Assembly: GCA_046483025.1 (NCBI GenBank)
Contig: JAWODZ010000248.1
Span: forward strand, 1 to 37,697
Direction of reading: 5' to 3'
Length of the DNA stretch: 37,697 nucleotides
Source: CAYUAG01 sp046483025
Lineage (GTDB): Bacteria > Zhuqueibacterota > QNDG01 > CAYUAG01
A program made the position numbers and the translations under genes. Below, piece by piece: positions 7,568-15,683 of this stretch. Position 1 is the stretch's first letter. The number at the start of each line of letters is the position of its first letter. The notes beneath the pieces were generated by a model, which worked only from the letters and a program-made list of their open reading frames with translations, was not told where the DNA came from and did no database searches.

Positions 7568-8440
7568 TTATTTATTAATATACTTACTCAAAATCAGGTT
7601 AAGCTTCTCCTGTACCTCAGAAGGAATTTTATCCAAAGGAGTTAAAATTGCATTATTTAAAGCATTATTACATTCACATGGTTTTTGTTCAGGAATTTTC
7701 ATAATAGTGTTTTTAATTATTTTTTTTGCCACCTCAGCATTCTTTGATATATTTGCTATCACCATATCCACATTAACACACTCTTCACCATCTTTCCAGC
7801 AGTCATAATCAGTAACCATGGCCATAGTTGCATAACAAATTTCAGCTTCCCGGGCAAGTTTTGCTTCGGGCAGATTGGTCATTCCCACCACATCAAATCC
7901 CCAGGATTTATACAGCATAGATTCAGCTTTAGTAGAAAAAGCAGGACCTTCAATATTGCAGTAAGTTCCCCCAAAATGCATCTTGGTTCCTTCTCCAACC
8001 TCTTGTCCCACTTCATAAAGTGTTCTCCTCAGGTTAAAACAAATGGGTTGCGAGAAATCAATATGGGCTATAATCCCATTTCCAAAAAAAGTGTTTTCCC
8101 GAAATTTTGTCCGGTCATAATATTGGTCGATAAGCACAATATCCAGAGGTCTGATTTGTTCCTTCAAGGATCCTACTGCTGAAACTGAAATAATTTTATT
8201 TACCCCGACTTTCTTTAAAGCCCAGATATTTGCCCGGTAATTAATCTCCGAAGGCAACTTTTTATGTCCTTTCCCATGTCTGGGAAGAAACACAACCTCC
8301 TTGTCCTTTATCTTTCCCATAAGCAACTCATCGGAAGGGCTGCCAAAAGGAGTATATATTTTTTGTTTTGAAGTGATTTCAACACCCTCAATACCATAAA
8401 GCCCACTACCACCAATAATGCCGATTTTATTTTTGATCAT
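7568..8440 (-). CDS. mtnP: S-methyl-5'-thioadenosine phosphorylase
   Basis: This 290-residue member of the PNP/MTAP phosphorylase family splits methylthioadenosine (a by-product of polyamine synthesis) into adenine and methylthioribose-1-phosphate. The phosphate-binding GGSGLY lies at residues 10-15 and LPRHGKGH at about 52-59. The substrate-specific block reads EGPAFSTKAES, then GMTNLPEAKLAREAEICYA and TDYDCW, the last being typical of MTAP rather than guanosine/inosine PNP. The adenine released can be salvaged by the Apt encoded at 36741. It lies between the lipoprotein gene (31-base gap) and ileS (45-base gap), so it is probably co-transcribed with them. Confidence 0.93.
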   Translation of the reverse strand: MIKNKIGIIGGSGLYGIEGVEITSKQKIYTPFGSPSDELLMGKIKDKEVVFLPRHGKGHKKLPSEINYRANIWALKKVGVNKIISVSAVGSLKEQIRPLDIVLIDQYYDRTKFRENTFFGNGIIAHIDFSQPICFNLRRTLYEVGQEVGEGTKMHFGGTYCNIEGPAFSTKAESMLYKSWGFDVVGMTNLPEAKLAREAEICYATMAMVTDYDCWKDGEECVNVDMVIANISKNAEVAKKIIKNTIMKIPEQKPCECNNALNNAILTPLDKIPSEVQEKLNLILSKYINK

Positions 8441-8471
8441 ACAATTTTATCCCTGATAAATACCTTTTTTA

Positions 8472-9155
8472 TCAATACTCTTTCTTTTTTTTCTTCTTTT
8501 CATTTTCCATTTCTTTGAGCTTTTGTAAGAGCTCTTCTCTTCTTTTCTCCAGGTTTTCTATTTGTTCTTTATCTTCCGAATCCCGTGTTCCGGTATTGAT
8601 ATTTGCTTTCCCCTTCTGTTCTTTTTGAAATTGATCAGTTTTTCGTATTTCTCTGATCTCTGATATGGCATCTTTACGATCCTTGTTTGATCCAGCAATG
8701 ATAAATAAAGTAGTACCTAAAATTCCTCCTCCGCCAGTGGCCAAAGCCACAGAACTGCCCGACTCTCCCAGTAAAGAGCCCATAAAAAAGCTGACTCCAA
8801 AACTCAATATTCCTCCTCCAATTCCATAAATCACTGTATTGTTAGTAGTCTTTACGGATTCAATCTCTGGCTCGGATATACCTCTGCCAAACTCATCATA
8901 TACAGGCCGTTTTTGTTTGATCGATTTTATAGTTGATCTCGTTACCGCTCTCCGTGACTCATCATCCTGTAAAACTATGAGCTGGTGAGGCTTAATATCA
9001 ATAACTGTACCTGTGATCTTATTACCCGAAAACTGGGTTATAATGAGATAGTTGGTTGCTTCCAATTTATCATATGACGTCATTGTATAATTTGTGCAGC
9101 CGAATAGTATTAAAATTAGACAAATTAGAATCCCAACTACTTTAGTATACTGCAT
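8472..9155 (-). CDS. predicted lipoprotein with glycine-rich hydrophobic segments and charged tail
   Basis: No family recognised. With the ATG at 9155, placed five bases after GGAGG, the protein has 227 residues; the longer open frame would start upstream at a TTG that overlaps this ribosome binding site. The N-terminus is a lipoprotein signal (VVGILICLILILFGC), so Cys20 is the likely lipidated residue. A compact region follows (about 20-90), in which GTVIDIKPHQLIVL resembles a small beta domain. Two glycine-rich hydrophobic stretches lie at about 108-125 and 133-152. A lysine/glutamate coiled coil ends in six lysines. The gene sits between divIVA and mtnP in the same operon. The glycine-rich hairpin could anchor it in the membrane, but the function is unknown. 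Confidence 0.75.
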   Translation of the reverse strand: MQYTKVVGILICLILILFGCTNYTMTSYDKLEATNYLIITQFSGNKITGTVIDIKPHQLIVLQDDESRRAVTRSTIKSIKQKRPVYDEFGRGISEPEIESVKTTNNTVIYGIGGGILSFGVSFFMGSLLGESGSSVALATGGGGILGTTLFIIAGSNKDRKDAISEIREIRKTDQFQKEQKGKANINTGTRDSEDKEQIENLEKRREELLQKLKEMENEKKKKKKEY

Positions 9156-9204
9156 TGTGTCCTCCAAATAGATTGACTAGCTTAATGTTACCAATCTCAT
9201 TAAA

Positions 9205-9747
9205 TCATTTGTTATGTTTATTTTCTTTTAAGGAAGCAACTGTTGTTTTTTTTCTTTTTATTGTAGAAAGATTTTTGGCTTCCTCTATAAAATCCACATC
9301 ATCAATCTCCAATACATCAATTAATTCCATCTGAGATTGTAACAAATGCTTTAACCGTTTTGCAAATGATTCTTTTTGAGTTTTAATCATTTTCAATTCA
9401 TTTTTCATCTTATCCAGCTTCTCACGTGCTTCATCCAGTATTCTCTCTGCCTTAAGTTCGGCTTCCCGTTTTATTATATCTGCTTCCCGTTTGGAATTCT
9501 CTTTAGATTGACTTACACTCTCCTGTGCATTCATCAGAGTGTCCTGCAAGGTTTTTTCCACTTGCTGGTAATCATCAAGCTGTGTTTTCAGCTTTGACAA
9601 TTCACTGGCATATTTGTTTTTCTCATTAATCACAGCTTCATATTCATTAGCCACCATTTCTAAAAAGGCTTCCACTTCCATTTTATCAAATCCACGTACC
9701 TTAATTTTGAACTGCTGCTTTTTAATATCCAGAGGTGTAATCTTCAA
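9205..9747 (-). CDS. divIVA: DivIVA-domain coiled-coil protein
   Basis: This 180-residue protein begins with the DivIVA membrane-binding signature TPLDIKKQQFKIKVRGFDKM then EVEAFLEMVANEYE, followed by a long coiled coil (about 40-140) and an acidic-then-basic tail. DivIVA/GpsB proteins recognise negatively curved membrane and recruit division or polar factors; they are best known in Gram-positive bacteria but also occur in some diderm phyla. Translation starts at TTG 9747, preceded by GGGAGGTGA six bases away, so this start is well supported. It is the first gene of the seven-gene run that continues to rluD and has its own promoter (9806-9834). The role in this organism is inferred from the domain only. 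Confidence 0.88.
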   Translation of the reverse strand: MKITPLDIKKQQFKIKVRGFDKMEVEAFLEMVANEYEAVINEKNKYASELSKLKTQLDDYQQVEKTLQDTLMNAQESVSQSKENSKREADIIKREAELKAERILDEAREKLDKMKNELKMIKTQKESFAKRLKHLLQSQMELIDVLEIDDVDFIEEAKNLSTIKRKKTTVASLKENKHNK

Positions 9748-9805
9748 ATTTAATCACCTCCCATTTATAAATTAATTAACATATAGCTACCTGCAATCGA
9801 CCTTT

Positions 9806-9834
9806 ATTGTAAGTATTTTTTTATTAAAAATCAA
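9806..9834 (-). promoter_or_regulatory. sigma70-type promoter of the divIVA-ileS-rluD operon
   Basis: On the minus strand, -35 TTGATT (9829-9834), a 17-base spacer, and -10 TACAAT (9806-9811). Transcription would start near 9799 and leave a leader of about 50 bases before the divIVA TTG. Confidence 0.6.
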
Positions 9835-9876
9835 TACAATTTTCTTATTTTAGAATCTTTCTCGCTCATTCTTAAC

Positions 9877-11901
9877 TTATTTAACATAAATTATCTTACA
9901 AATTTGGGGGGGGGTCTTACCAACCGTAGTTTTTAAAATATATATTCCAGAAGTTACAGACACTCCGATATCATTTGTTCCATCCCAACCAAATACGTTG
10001 TCATACATCCCTTTACTGAGAAAACCATTGTGGACAGTTTTCACCTTCTGACCAATAATATTATAAATCTGCATATTTACATAACCACTCTGAGCAAGTT
10101 CCAGAGAAAAATGAGTATACCCGTTAAATGGATTAGGATAATTCTGAGAAAGTCTGAAAATTCTGTCAATATTTATCTGCGGTGAATGTATAGAATCTAG
10201 GCCTTTATATAAAAAATCCGGTGCACCAACAGGCCCGACATAACCATTCCCAAATGAATCTCTGGCCGTGACATAAAATTCAATGTTTTCCAAATCCACC
10301 GCAGCTGGGATAACCGCTCTGTAAATATTGCTTCCTGATTGAACTAAATTCATTTTAACCAATATAAAATTACTTTTATCAGTCTGCTTGTAATGTAAAT
10401 ACACTGAATCAGGATTAATCTCATATTTCCACAATATCTCTGTATCCAGTCCCTGATATTCTTCTTCGCTTACATCTACAGAAGTAAATCGTGTAAATAC
10501 AATCCCGTGGTAAAATACAGCTTCATACGCATCAACCAGACCCCATCCATATAAATTATCAGGATCTTGAAAACGATCTGCTGTCTCCCGTAAGGCTTCT
10601 CTTACCTGTATGGGAGTCAACTCCGGATGGGCCTGCAGTATTAATCCACAAACACCTGCAACCAGAGGACAGGAAAAAGATGTTCCCCTGCCGCCTCCTG
10701 AAAGGCTGTAAATAGTAACAACATTCTCTCCCATTGCCACTACATCCGGTTTTATTCTTCCGTCTGCAGTTGGACCTGCAGAACTAAAAGAAGTAACTTC
10801 ACCAGTAAAATTTACAGCTCCTACTGCAATCACACTATCTCCATCCGCAGGTGAGGTAATATAATACCAGGGCTTATTTCTTTCATTACCTGCAGAAACC
10901 ACTACCACTACCCCCTTGGAGGCAGCAATATCAGCTGCTCTGGTGGTAACACAGGTACTGCCATCCATGTCTTCATAGGTATACCCGATACCACCATCAA
11001 ATACACTGTATCCCAATGAAGTAGAAACAACCTCAACACCTTCTCTTTCCATCCATTCTATAGCTTCCACCCAATGATCTTCTTCTATTCTGGTTTCAGT
11101 AGGAAGCCATTCAGTTTTTGCCAGCATAAACGAAGCGCCAAAAGCAGGCCCAATAAGATTTTCTTCCCAAAAACCACCTATTACTGAAAGAGTTTGGGTA
11201 CCGTGATTATCCTGGCCAAAAGGATCATTCCCCTGATTCGCAGTAGTACTGTCATTCCAGTGAAAATCATATTCTTTTTTCACATCTAATTCAGAAAATG
11301 CCTCTTTTCCCTGATAATCAAATCCGGTATCAATCATACCGATGAGTACATTCCCTCCGTTTAATCCCAGGTCATGTACTTCCGGAACTCTTATCTGATT
11401 ATTCTGATCAAAACTGTACCCATAATCATAGGTATGTTCACCTGTTTTTTGCATAGATTTTGGTGTAACCATTCTCTCAAGTTTCGGAGGCTTTCTGATA
11501 AAAGAAATAACCGGTCTGGATTTTCTGACAAAAGAAAGTGACTGCACCTTTTGTATCATTTCCGGGGAAGTATGTACACTCACTCCATTCAACCATCGGG
11601 AAAAAACAATCGGTTTAAGACCCAACTCTTTTAATATTCGTACATAGCCTCTGTACACAGATAAATCACGATAGTCAACTAATTCAGAAGTATTCTTTTT
11701 TGAACGGCGATACAGAGCCCTCTCTGAAATTCCCAGCTCAGAAGCAGAGGTCCTTTTTAATTTTTTTTCTAATCTCTGGGGTCCTTTATCTTTGAAAAAT
11801 ATCCAGTACTTTTGTTTACAAGTATCGATAACCTGAGCTTGAGTTATCCGGATAAAACAGAAAAGAAAAAATATAAACAGACTAAACTTTTTAATAGTCA
11901 T
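9877..11901 (-). CDS. secreted subtilisin-like (S8) serine protease with T9SS-type sorting tail
   Basis: A 674-residue exported protease. A signal peptide (about 1-22) is followed by a propeptide-like region to about 150. The S8 domain holds the full triad: Asp191 in IGMIDTGFD, His233 in DNHGTQT, Ser408 in GRGTSFSCP, with oxyanion Asn339 in SAGNE. An Fn3-like linker (about 465-580) leads to a C-terminal domain of about 85 residues with LSQNYPNPFNG, VNMQIYNIIGQKV and a final GIYILKTTVG...KIIYVK, the pattern of Por-secretion (type IX) and FlgD-like tails. It probably acts outside the cell or on its surface. Nine C in a row (9906-9914) encode Thr663-Pro-Pro-Gln666; one base gained or lost would replace the last eight residues. 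No T9SS machinery genes lie in the window. Confidence 0.93.
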   Translation of the reverse strand: MTIKKFSLFIFFLFCFIRITQAQVIDTCKQKYWIFFKDKGPQRLEKKLKRTSASELGISERALYRRSKKNTSELVDYRDLSVYRGYVRILKELGLKPIVFSRWLNGVSVHTSPEMIQKVQSLSFVRKSRPVISFIRKPPKLERMVTPKSMQKTGEHTYDYGYSFDQNNQIRVPEVHDLGLNGGNVLIGMIDTGFDYQGKEAFSELDVKKEYDFHWNDSTTANQGNDPFGQDNHGTQTLSVIGGFWEENLIGPAFGASFMLAKTEWLPTETRIEEDHWVEAIEWMEREGVEVVSTSLGYSVFDGGIGYTYEDMDGSTCVTTRAADIAASKGVVVVVSAGNERNKPWYYITSPADGDSVIAVGAVNFTGEVTSFSSAGPTADGRIKPDVVAMGENVVTIYSLSGGGRGTSFSCPLVAGVCGLILQAHPELTPIQVREALRETADRFQDPDNLYGWGLVDAYEAVFYHGIVFTRFTSVDVSEEEYQGLDTEILWKYEINPDSVYLHYKQTDKSNFILVKMNLVQSGSNIYRAVIPAAVDLENIEFYVTARDSFGNGYVGPVGAPDFLYKGLDSIHSPQINIDRIFRLSQNYPNPFNGYTHFSLELAQSGYVNMQIYNIIGQKVKTVHNGFLSKGMYDNVFGWDGTNDIGVSVTSGIYILKTTVGKTPPQICKIIYVK

Positions 11902-11931
11902 GGTTTAACCTTTGTAAGAATCGGCCTATAC

Positions 11932-11968
11932 ATTTTTGCAATGTAGCAAAAAATCCCATTTTAATCAA
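11932..11968 (-). promoter_or_regulatory. promoter of the S8 protease, -10 box inside an inverted repeat
   Basis: On the minus strand, -35 TTGATT (11963-11968), a 17-base spacer, and -10 TACATT (11940-11945). The -10 box is exactly the six-base loop of an inverted repeat, TTTTTGC (11933-11939) against GCAAAAA (11946-11952). A dimeric regulator could bind here, but an AT-rich coincidence is possible. The transcript would carry about 30 bases before the ATG, with AAAGG as binding site. Confidence 0.5.
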
Positions 11969-11994
11969 TAAAAAAACTTTTTTACAATTATTCT

Positions 11995-12022
11995 TTGAAC
12001 TATTGATAAACATCATTATATT
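11995..12022 (+). promoter_or_regulatory. promoter of the glycosyltransferase gene, very short leader
   Basis: -35 TTGAAC (11995-12000), a 16-base spacer, and -10 TATATT (12017-12022). Transcription would begin near 12029, leaving about eight A-rich bases before the ATG at 12037 and no Shine-Dalgarno sequence. Confidence 0.45.
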
Positions 12023-12036
12023 TAAATAAAAAACAA

Positions 12037-13152
12037 ATGATTGAAACAATTTTTACTATAATATTCTGTCTGCTGCTGGTATCCTACTCTATTATTCTCA
12101 TCTACTTCAGAAAAGGTCTTGAGAAACTAAATAATCCCGGTTCAGCAAACAGGCTGTCTGTTTCAGTAATCATCCCTGCACATAATGAAGAAAAAACACT
12201 CCCCCGGCTTTTACAGTCACTGCAATCGCAGCATTATCCTGCAGAGCTTACTGAAATTATCTTAGTTGATGATCGCTCAGATGACCAAACTCTGAATCTG
12301 ATGCACCAGTATACACAACAACAATCTAATACAAAAATTATAAAAATTGATCATAAATTACCAGATATATCTCCCAAAAAAAGAGCTATTAGAGAAGCTG
12401 TAAAAAAAGCACAAAATGATATTATTATCACCACAGATGCTGATGCAATTTCTGGAAAAAATTGGATAAACGGCATTGTTTCCACTTATTCTGAAAACAC
12501 TGGTATGGTTCTGGGATATGCCCCCTATAGAACTGACCCCCCTTTTGATACTCTGTTTCATAAAATTCTTGCTCTGGAATATTTTGTGATGGGTTCAGTC
12601 ACTGCTGCAGCCACAGGGTTGGGATTCCCCCTCACTTGTAATGGTGCCAATCTATCCTATAAAAGAAAAATATTCCATGATATCGGAGGTTTCGGTGATT
12701 CCATCAAATGGATGTCCGGAGATGATGATCTTTTGATGCATCGGATAAAACAAAAAACTGACTTTAAAATTAAATATTCACCCTTAAAATCTACTGCTGT
12801 TTTCAATGATCCGCCTCCGAATATCAGATCATTTATCCGACAAAGAATACGTTTTTCATCCAAACATATTGCCTATCCTCTTAAGATTAAACTTTTTTTA
12901 TCTCTAATTTATCTGTTTTATCTGTTTTTAGCAGGAACGATAATTTCTGTTTTTTTTGCTCCTGCCTTATTACCGCTGTTGTTAGCTTCGCTCTTCATAA
13001 AGATATCTGCTGAACTTCTATTCCTGATGCCGGCAAAAAAAATACTGGAGAACAGGAATCTCCTCATCTACTATCCCCTGGCTTTTATACCTCATATTTT
13101 CTATATAGTTATTTTCCCTGTGCTTGGTTTGATAATGCCTAAGAGATGGTAG
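12037..13152 (+). CDS. membrane-anchored family 2 glycosyltransferase
   Basis: A 371-residue processive-type GT2 enzyme. It has an N-terminal transmembrane helix (about 4-24), a GT-A domain, and two or three C-terminal helices (about 283-308, 310-333 and 342-366). Sugar-nucleotide binding residues are visible: SVIIPAHNEE (43-52), VDDRSDD with Asp78-79, and the metal-binding DAD (Asp134-Ala-Asp136). The acceptor-side GDDD (228-231) and QRIRF (269-273, a QxxRW variant) complete the set. This layout occurs in enzymes that add sugars to lipid carriers or extend surface polysaccharides. Substrate and product cannot be predicted. It is transcribed divergently from the protease gene and stands alone; no ribosome binding site precedes the ATG. 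Confidence 0.88.
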   Translation: MIETIFTIIFCLLLVSYSIILIYFRKGLEKLNNPGSANRLSVSVIIPAHNEEKTLPRLLQSLQSQHYPAELTEIILVDDRSDDQTLNLMHQYTQQQSNTKIIKIDHKLPDISPKKRAIREAVKKAQNDIIITTDADAISGKNWINGIVSTYSENTGMVLGYAPYRTDPPFDTLFHKILALEYFVMGSVTAAATGLGFPLTCNGANLSYKRKIFHDIGGFGDSIKWMSGDDDLLMHRIKQKTDFKIKYSPLKSTAVFNDPPPNIRSFIRQRIRFSSKHIAYPLKIKLFLSLIYLFYLFLAGTIISVFFAPALLPLLLASLFIKISAELLFLMPAKKILENRNLLIYYPLAFIPHIFYIVIFPVLGLIMPKRW

Positions 13153-13410
13153 AAATATTTCCAAAAATTTTTTGAAACACTTTTGTATCTGGTTCTAATA
13201 TCTGATATTTAGCCACTAAAAAAATCATGCACTCGTTAATCATATATTTTTTCTGCCACATTTTAATTAAAATTAGCGTATAGATTAATGAGTAGTTCTT
13301 TAATATTTATTCTTATCAAAAAAAGAGTCTGATTTATAAAAATATATACAAGTTGCAGACAGAAAAAAAGTGATCACCAAAAAGATGCTTTTGATGAAAT
13401 AAGAATTATA

Positions 13411-13439
13411 TTGACAATCATTCAGAAAAAATGTATTTT
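13411..13439 (+). promoter_or_regulatory. near-consensus promoter of pyrF, apparently leaderless
   Basis: -35 TTGACA (13411-13416), exactly 17 bases, -10 TATTTT (13434-13439). The start site would fall at about 13446, only 4 bases before the pyrF ATG at 13450, and no Shine-Dalgarno is present. The preceding 13153-13400 holds no gene; it is AT-rich with no clear structure. Confidence 0.6.
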
Positions 13440-13449
13440 ATGACTAATT

Positions 13450-14277
13450 ATGACCATCAACGATAAAATCAAAACCATAATAAAAAAGCAAAACTCTCTG
13501 GTTTGTGTAGGGCTGGATATATATTCGGAAAGAATTCCTGCCCATATTATGAAAAAAAACGATCCGGTTTTTACCTTTAATCAAAAGATCATAGACGCTA
13601 CAGCTGATATTGCTGCTGCTTATAAACCAAATCTTGCCTTTTATGAAGCCCTGGGAACCGAAGGATGGGATATTCTGAAACGGACTGTTGATTATATTCC
13701 AAAAGGAATACTCAAGATTGGTGATGCCAAAAGAGGAGATATCGGCACCACTGCTCAGAAGTATGCTTCTGCCCTATTTGATCTGGGGTTTGATATGGTT
13801 ACCGTTAATCCCTATCTGGGTTTTGACTCTGTCCAACCATTTATCCAGGATGAATCAAAGGGAGTATTTATACTCTGTTTAACCTCTAATCCCAGCTCCG
13901 GTGATTTTCAGTACCTGACCTTCAAAAAACAATATCTTTATGAAATAATTGCAAAAAAGGTTAATGAGTGGAATAAAAATAACAACTGTGGTCTGGTGGT
14001 AGGAGCTACTCATCCGGGAGAATTGAAAACCATACGCTCACTCACACCTGAACTTCCTTTTTTGATCCCCGGTATCGGTGCCCAGGGAGGTGATCTAAAA
14101 AGTGCAGTGATTGACGGTACTGATGACACCTTCAGTATGGCAGTAATCAACTCTTCACGAGGCATTCTCTATGCTTCCCAGGACAAAAATTTTGCCCAGG
14201 CTGCCAGACAAAAAGCAAAAACATTACAAACAGATATTAATCAAATTATTAAAAAACACCAGCAAAAAAATAAATAA
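13450..14277 (+). CDS. pyrF: orotidine-5'-phosphate decarboxylase, type 2
   Basis: This 275-residue enzyme makes UMP from OMP, the last step of UMP synthesis. The size and pattern are those of the longer type 2 (actinobacterial/FCB-style) form. The catalytic Asp-Lys-Asp set is in IGDAKRGDIGTTA (Asp92, Lys94, Asp97), with Lys59 in YKPNLAFYEA as the fourth charged residue. The phosphate-binding region PGIGAQGGD and INSSRGILYA lies near the C-terminus. The ATG at 13450 is the only good start: an ATG ten bases earlier hits a stop after eight codons. It has no ribosome binding site but a promoter immediately upstream. pyrE follows after 27 bases. Confidence 0.95.
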   Translation: MTINDKIKTIIKKQNSLVCVGLDIYSERIPAHIMKKNDPVFTFNQKIIDATADIAAAYKPNLAFYEALGTEGWDILKRTVDYIPKGILKIGDAKRGDIGTTAQKYASALFDLGFDMVTVNPYLGFDSVQPFIQDESKGVFILCLTSNPSSGDFQYLTFKKQYLYEIIAKKVNEWNKNNNCGLVVGATHPGELKTIRSLTPELPFLIPGIGAQGGDLKSAVIDGTDDTFSMAVINSSRGILYASQDKNFAQAARQKAKTLQTDINQIIKKHQQKNK

Positions 14278-14304
14278 ATTACATTACTCATGAGGAGAAA
14301 ATTT

Positions 14305-14880
14305 ATGAACTTAACCTCAGCTGACATTCTGCAGATATTCAAAGATACCGGAGCATTAATGAATGGACATTTTAAACTTACATCTGGTCTTCATAGTGAT
14401 ACTTATTTCCAATGTGCCAAAGTACTGCAGTATCCCCGGCAGGCTGAAAAAATCTGTGCCCTCATAGCTGATCATTTTAAAAACTCCGGCATCCAAGCTG
14501 TTGCCTCACCAGCAATTGGAGGAATTGTGATTGGATATGAAGTTGCCAGACTCATGCAAGTACGTTCGATTTTTACTGAAAGAAAAAATGAAGACATGAC
14601 CCTGAGAAGAGGATTCAGGGTAAACAAAGGAGAAAAAATTCTGATTGTTGAGGATGTAACCACTACCGGCGGATCAGTAAAAGAAGTAATAGAAGTAATG
14701 AAAGATAAAGAAGCAGAAATTTCAGGAGTGGCTTCAATGGTAGACCGCAGTGGTGGTAAAGCCACCTTTACTGTTCCTTTTTTCAGTACTTTTCAGATGC
14801 AAGTTACCAACTACTCTCCAGAAAATTGTCCTCTTTGTAAAAAAGGAATACCTGTAACCAAACCCGGAAGTAGAAAATAA
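14305..14880 (+). CDS. pyrE: orotate phosphoribosyltransferase
   Basis: This 191-residue enzyme couples orotate to PRPP to give OMP, the substrate of the PyrF just upstream. The PRPP loop is ILIVEDVTTTGGSV (112-125), with LTSGLHSDTYFQ near the N-terminus and RKNEDMTLRRGF as the flexible catalytic loop. The C-terminal NCPLCKKG is typical of one PyrE subgroup and leaves a Cys pair that may bind metal. The ATG at 14305 is chosen because GAGGAGA lies four bases upstream; an earlier in-frame ATG at 14290 overlaps that site. It forms a pyrF-pyrE operon that may also include the outer-membrane protein 44 bases downstream. Confidence 0.95.
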   Translation: MNLTSADILQIFKDTGALMNGHFKLTSGLHSDTYFQCAKVLQYPRQAEKICALIADHFKNSGIQAVASPAIGGIVIGYEVARLMQVRSIFTERKNEDMTLRRGFRVNKGEKILIVEDVTTTGGSVKEVIEVMKDKEAEISGVASMVDRSGGKATFTVPFFSTFQMQVTNYSPENCPLCKKGIPVTKPGSRK

Positions 14881-14924
14881 TACAAGTATAAAAATTTTCC
14901 ATTAACAAACTAAGGAGAAATGAG

Positions 14925-15482
14925 ATGAAAAAATTACTAACAACTTTATTTGTGATTTTAATTATCAGCATTGCTTTTGGGCAAGAACACCGGACCAATG
15001 ATTACGGGATTTTATTTGGAATTGGTGATGATTTTTTATCACCCCCTGAGAGTATTATGGAAAATGGAATTGGAGCAATGATATATTTAGACAACTTTGC
15101 TCTGAGACCAACTCTGCAATTTGGGACCACCAAACAGGATAATGGCGCAGAAACATCGGCCAGCATTTTTGGTTTGGGGGCAGCTCTAATCAAACATCTG
15201 AATGAAAACAGAGTCGCTCCTTATTATGGGGCAGGACTCAGCTTCAGTTCTGCCAAAGAAGATAATTCAACAGAACGAAGTGCTTCTACATTTAGTATAT
15301 ACGGTCTTTTAGGGGTAGATTTTTATATTACTAAAAATGTTTCCCTGGGAGCTGAATATAATGCAGGATTACATAAAACTTCATCTAAAATTGAATATTC
15401 ATCTGGTACAGATGTTGAATCCAGTTCAACTTCTTTCGGTTTTGATACTGTTAAGGTTATACTCACTATTTTCTTTATGTAA
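14925..15482 (+). CDS. small outer-membrane beta-barrel protein
   Basis: A 185-residue exported protein. A signal peptide (MKKLLTTLFVILIISIAFGQ) is followed by alternating polar/hydrophobic strands rich in Gly, Ser and aromatic residues (ALRPTLQFG, IFGLGAALIKHL, YYGAGLSFSS, IYGLLGVDFYI, SLGAEYNAGL), ending in VKVILTIFFM. This pattern fits an eight-stranded OmpA/OmpW-like barrel. No specific family is recognised and the role is unknown. A good AAGGAG precedes the ATG. It lies 44 bases after pyrE and is probably transcribed with it; an unusual 66-base inverted repeat follows. Confidence 0.75.
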   Translation: MKKLLTTLFVILIISIAFGQEHRTNDYGILFGIGDDFLSPPESIMENGIGAMIYLDNFALRPTLQFGTTKQDNGAETSASIFGLGAALIKHLNENRVAPYYGAGLSFSSAKEDNSTERSASTFSIYGLLGVDFYITKNVSLGAEYNAGLHKTSSKIEYSSGTDVESSSTSFGFDTVKVILTIFFM

Positions 15483-15510
15483 AAGTTGACAAAATTTCAT
15501 GTATATGAAT

Positions 15511-15576
15511 TGAAGCTGTCTTAAAAAATAAAATTAACTTTGAACCTGAATATTTGGACTTTTTAAGACAGCTTCA
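15511..15576. repeat. 66-base element with 17-bp perfect terminal inverted repeats
   Basis: TGAAGCTGTCTTAAAAA (15511-15527) and its exact complement (15560-15576) enclose 32 AT-rich bases. It lies between the convergent barrel-protein gene and rseP. The T run falls inside the stem on its loop side, and no T tract follows either arm, so it is not a standard intrinsic terminator, although the hairpin could still block convergent transcripts. It may be a miniature transposon remnant. Confidence 0.7.
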
Positions 15577-15683
15577 CCTTTAATTGCCGGTAACAAACCT
15601 GACAACGATTAGTGGATGAAAAATTTGAAAAAAAGTTAGAATTTCCTCAATATATTAATCTTAATTTACTGTAACAATAAAAA

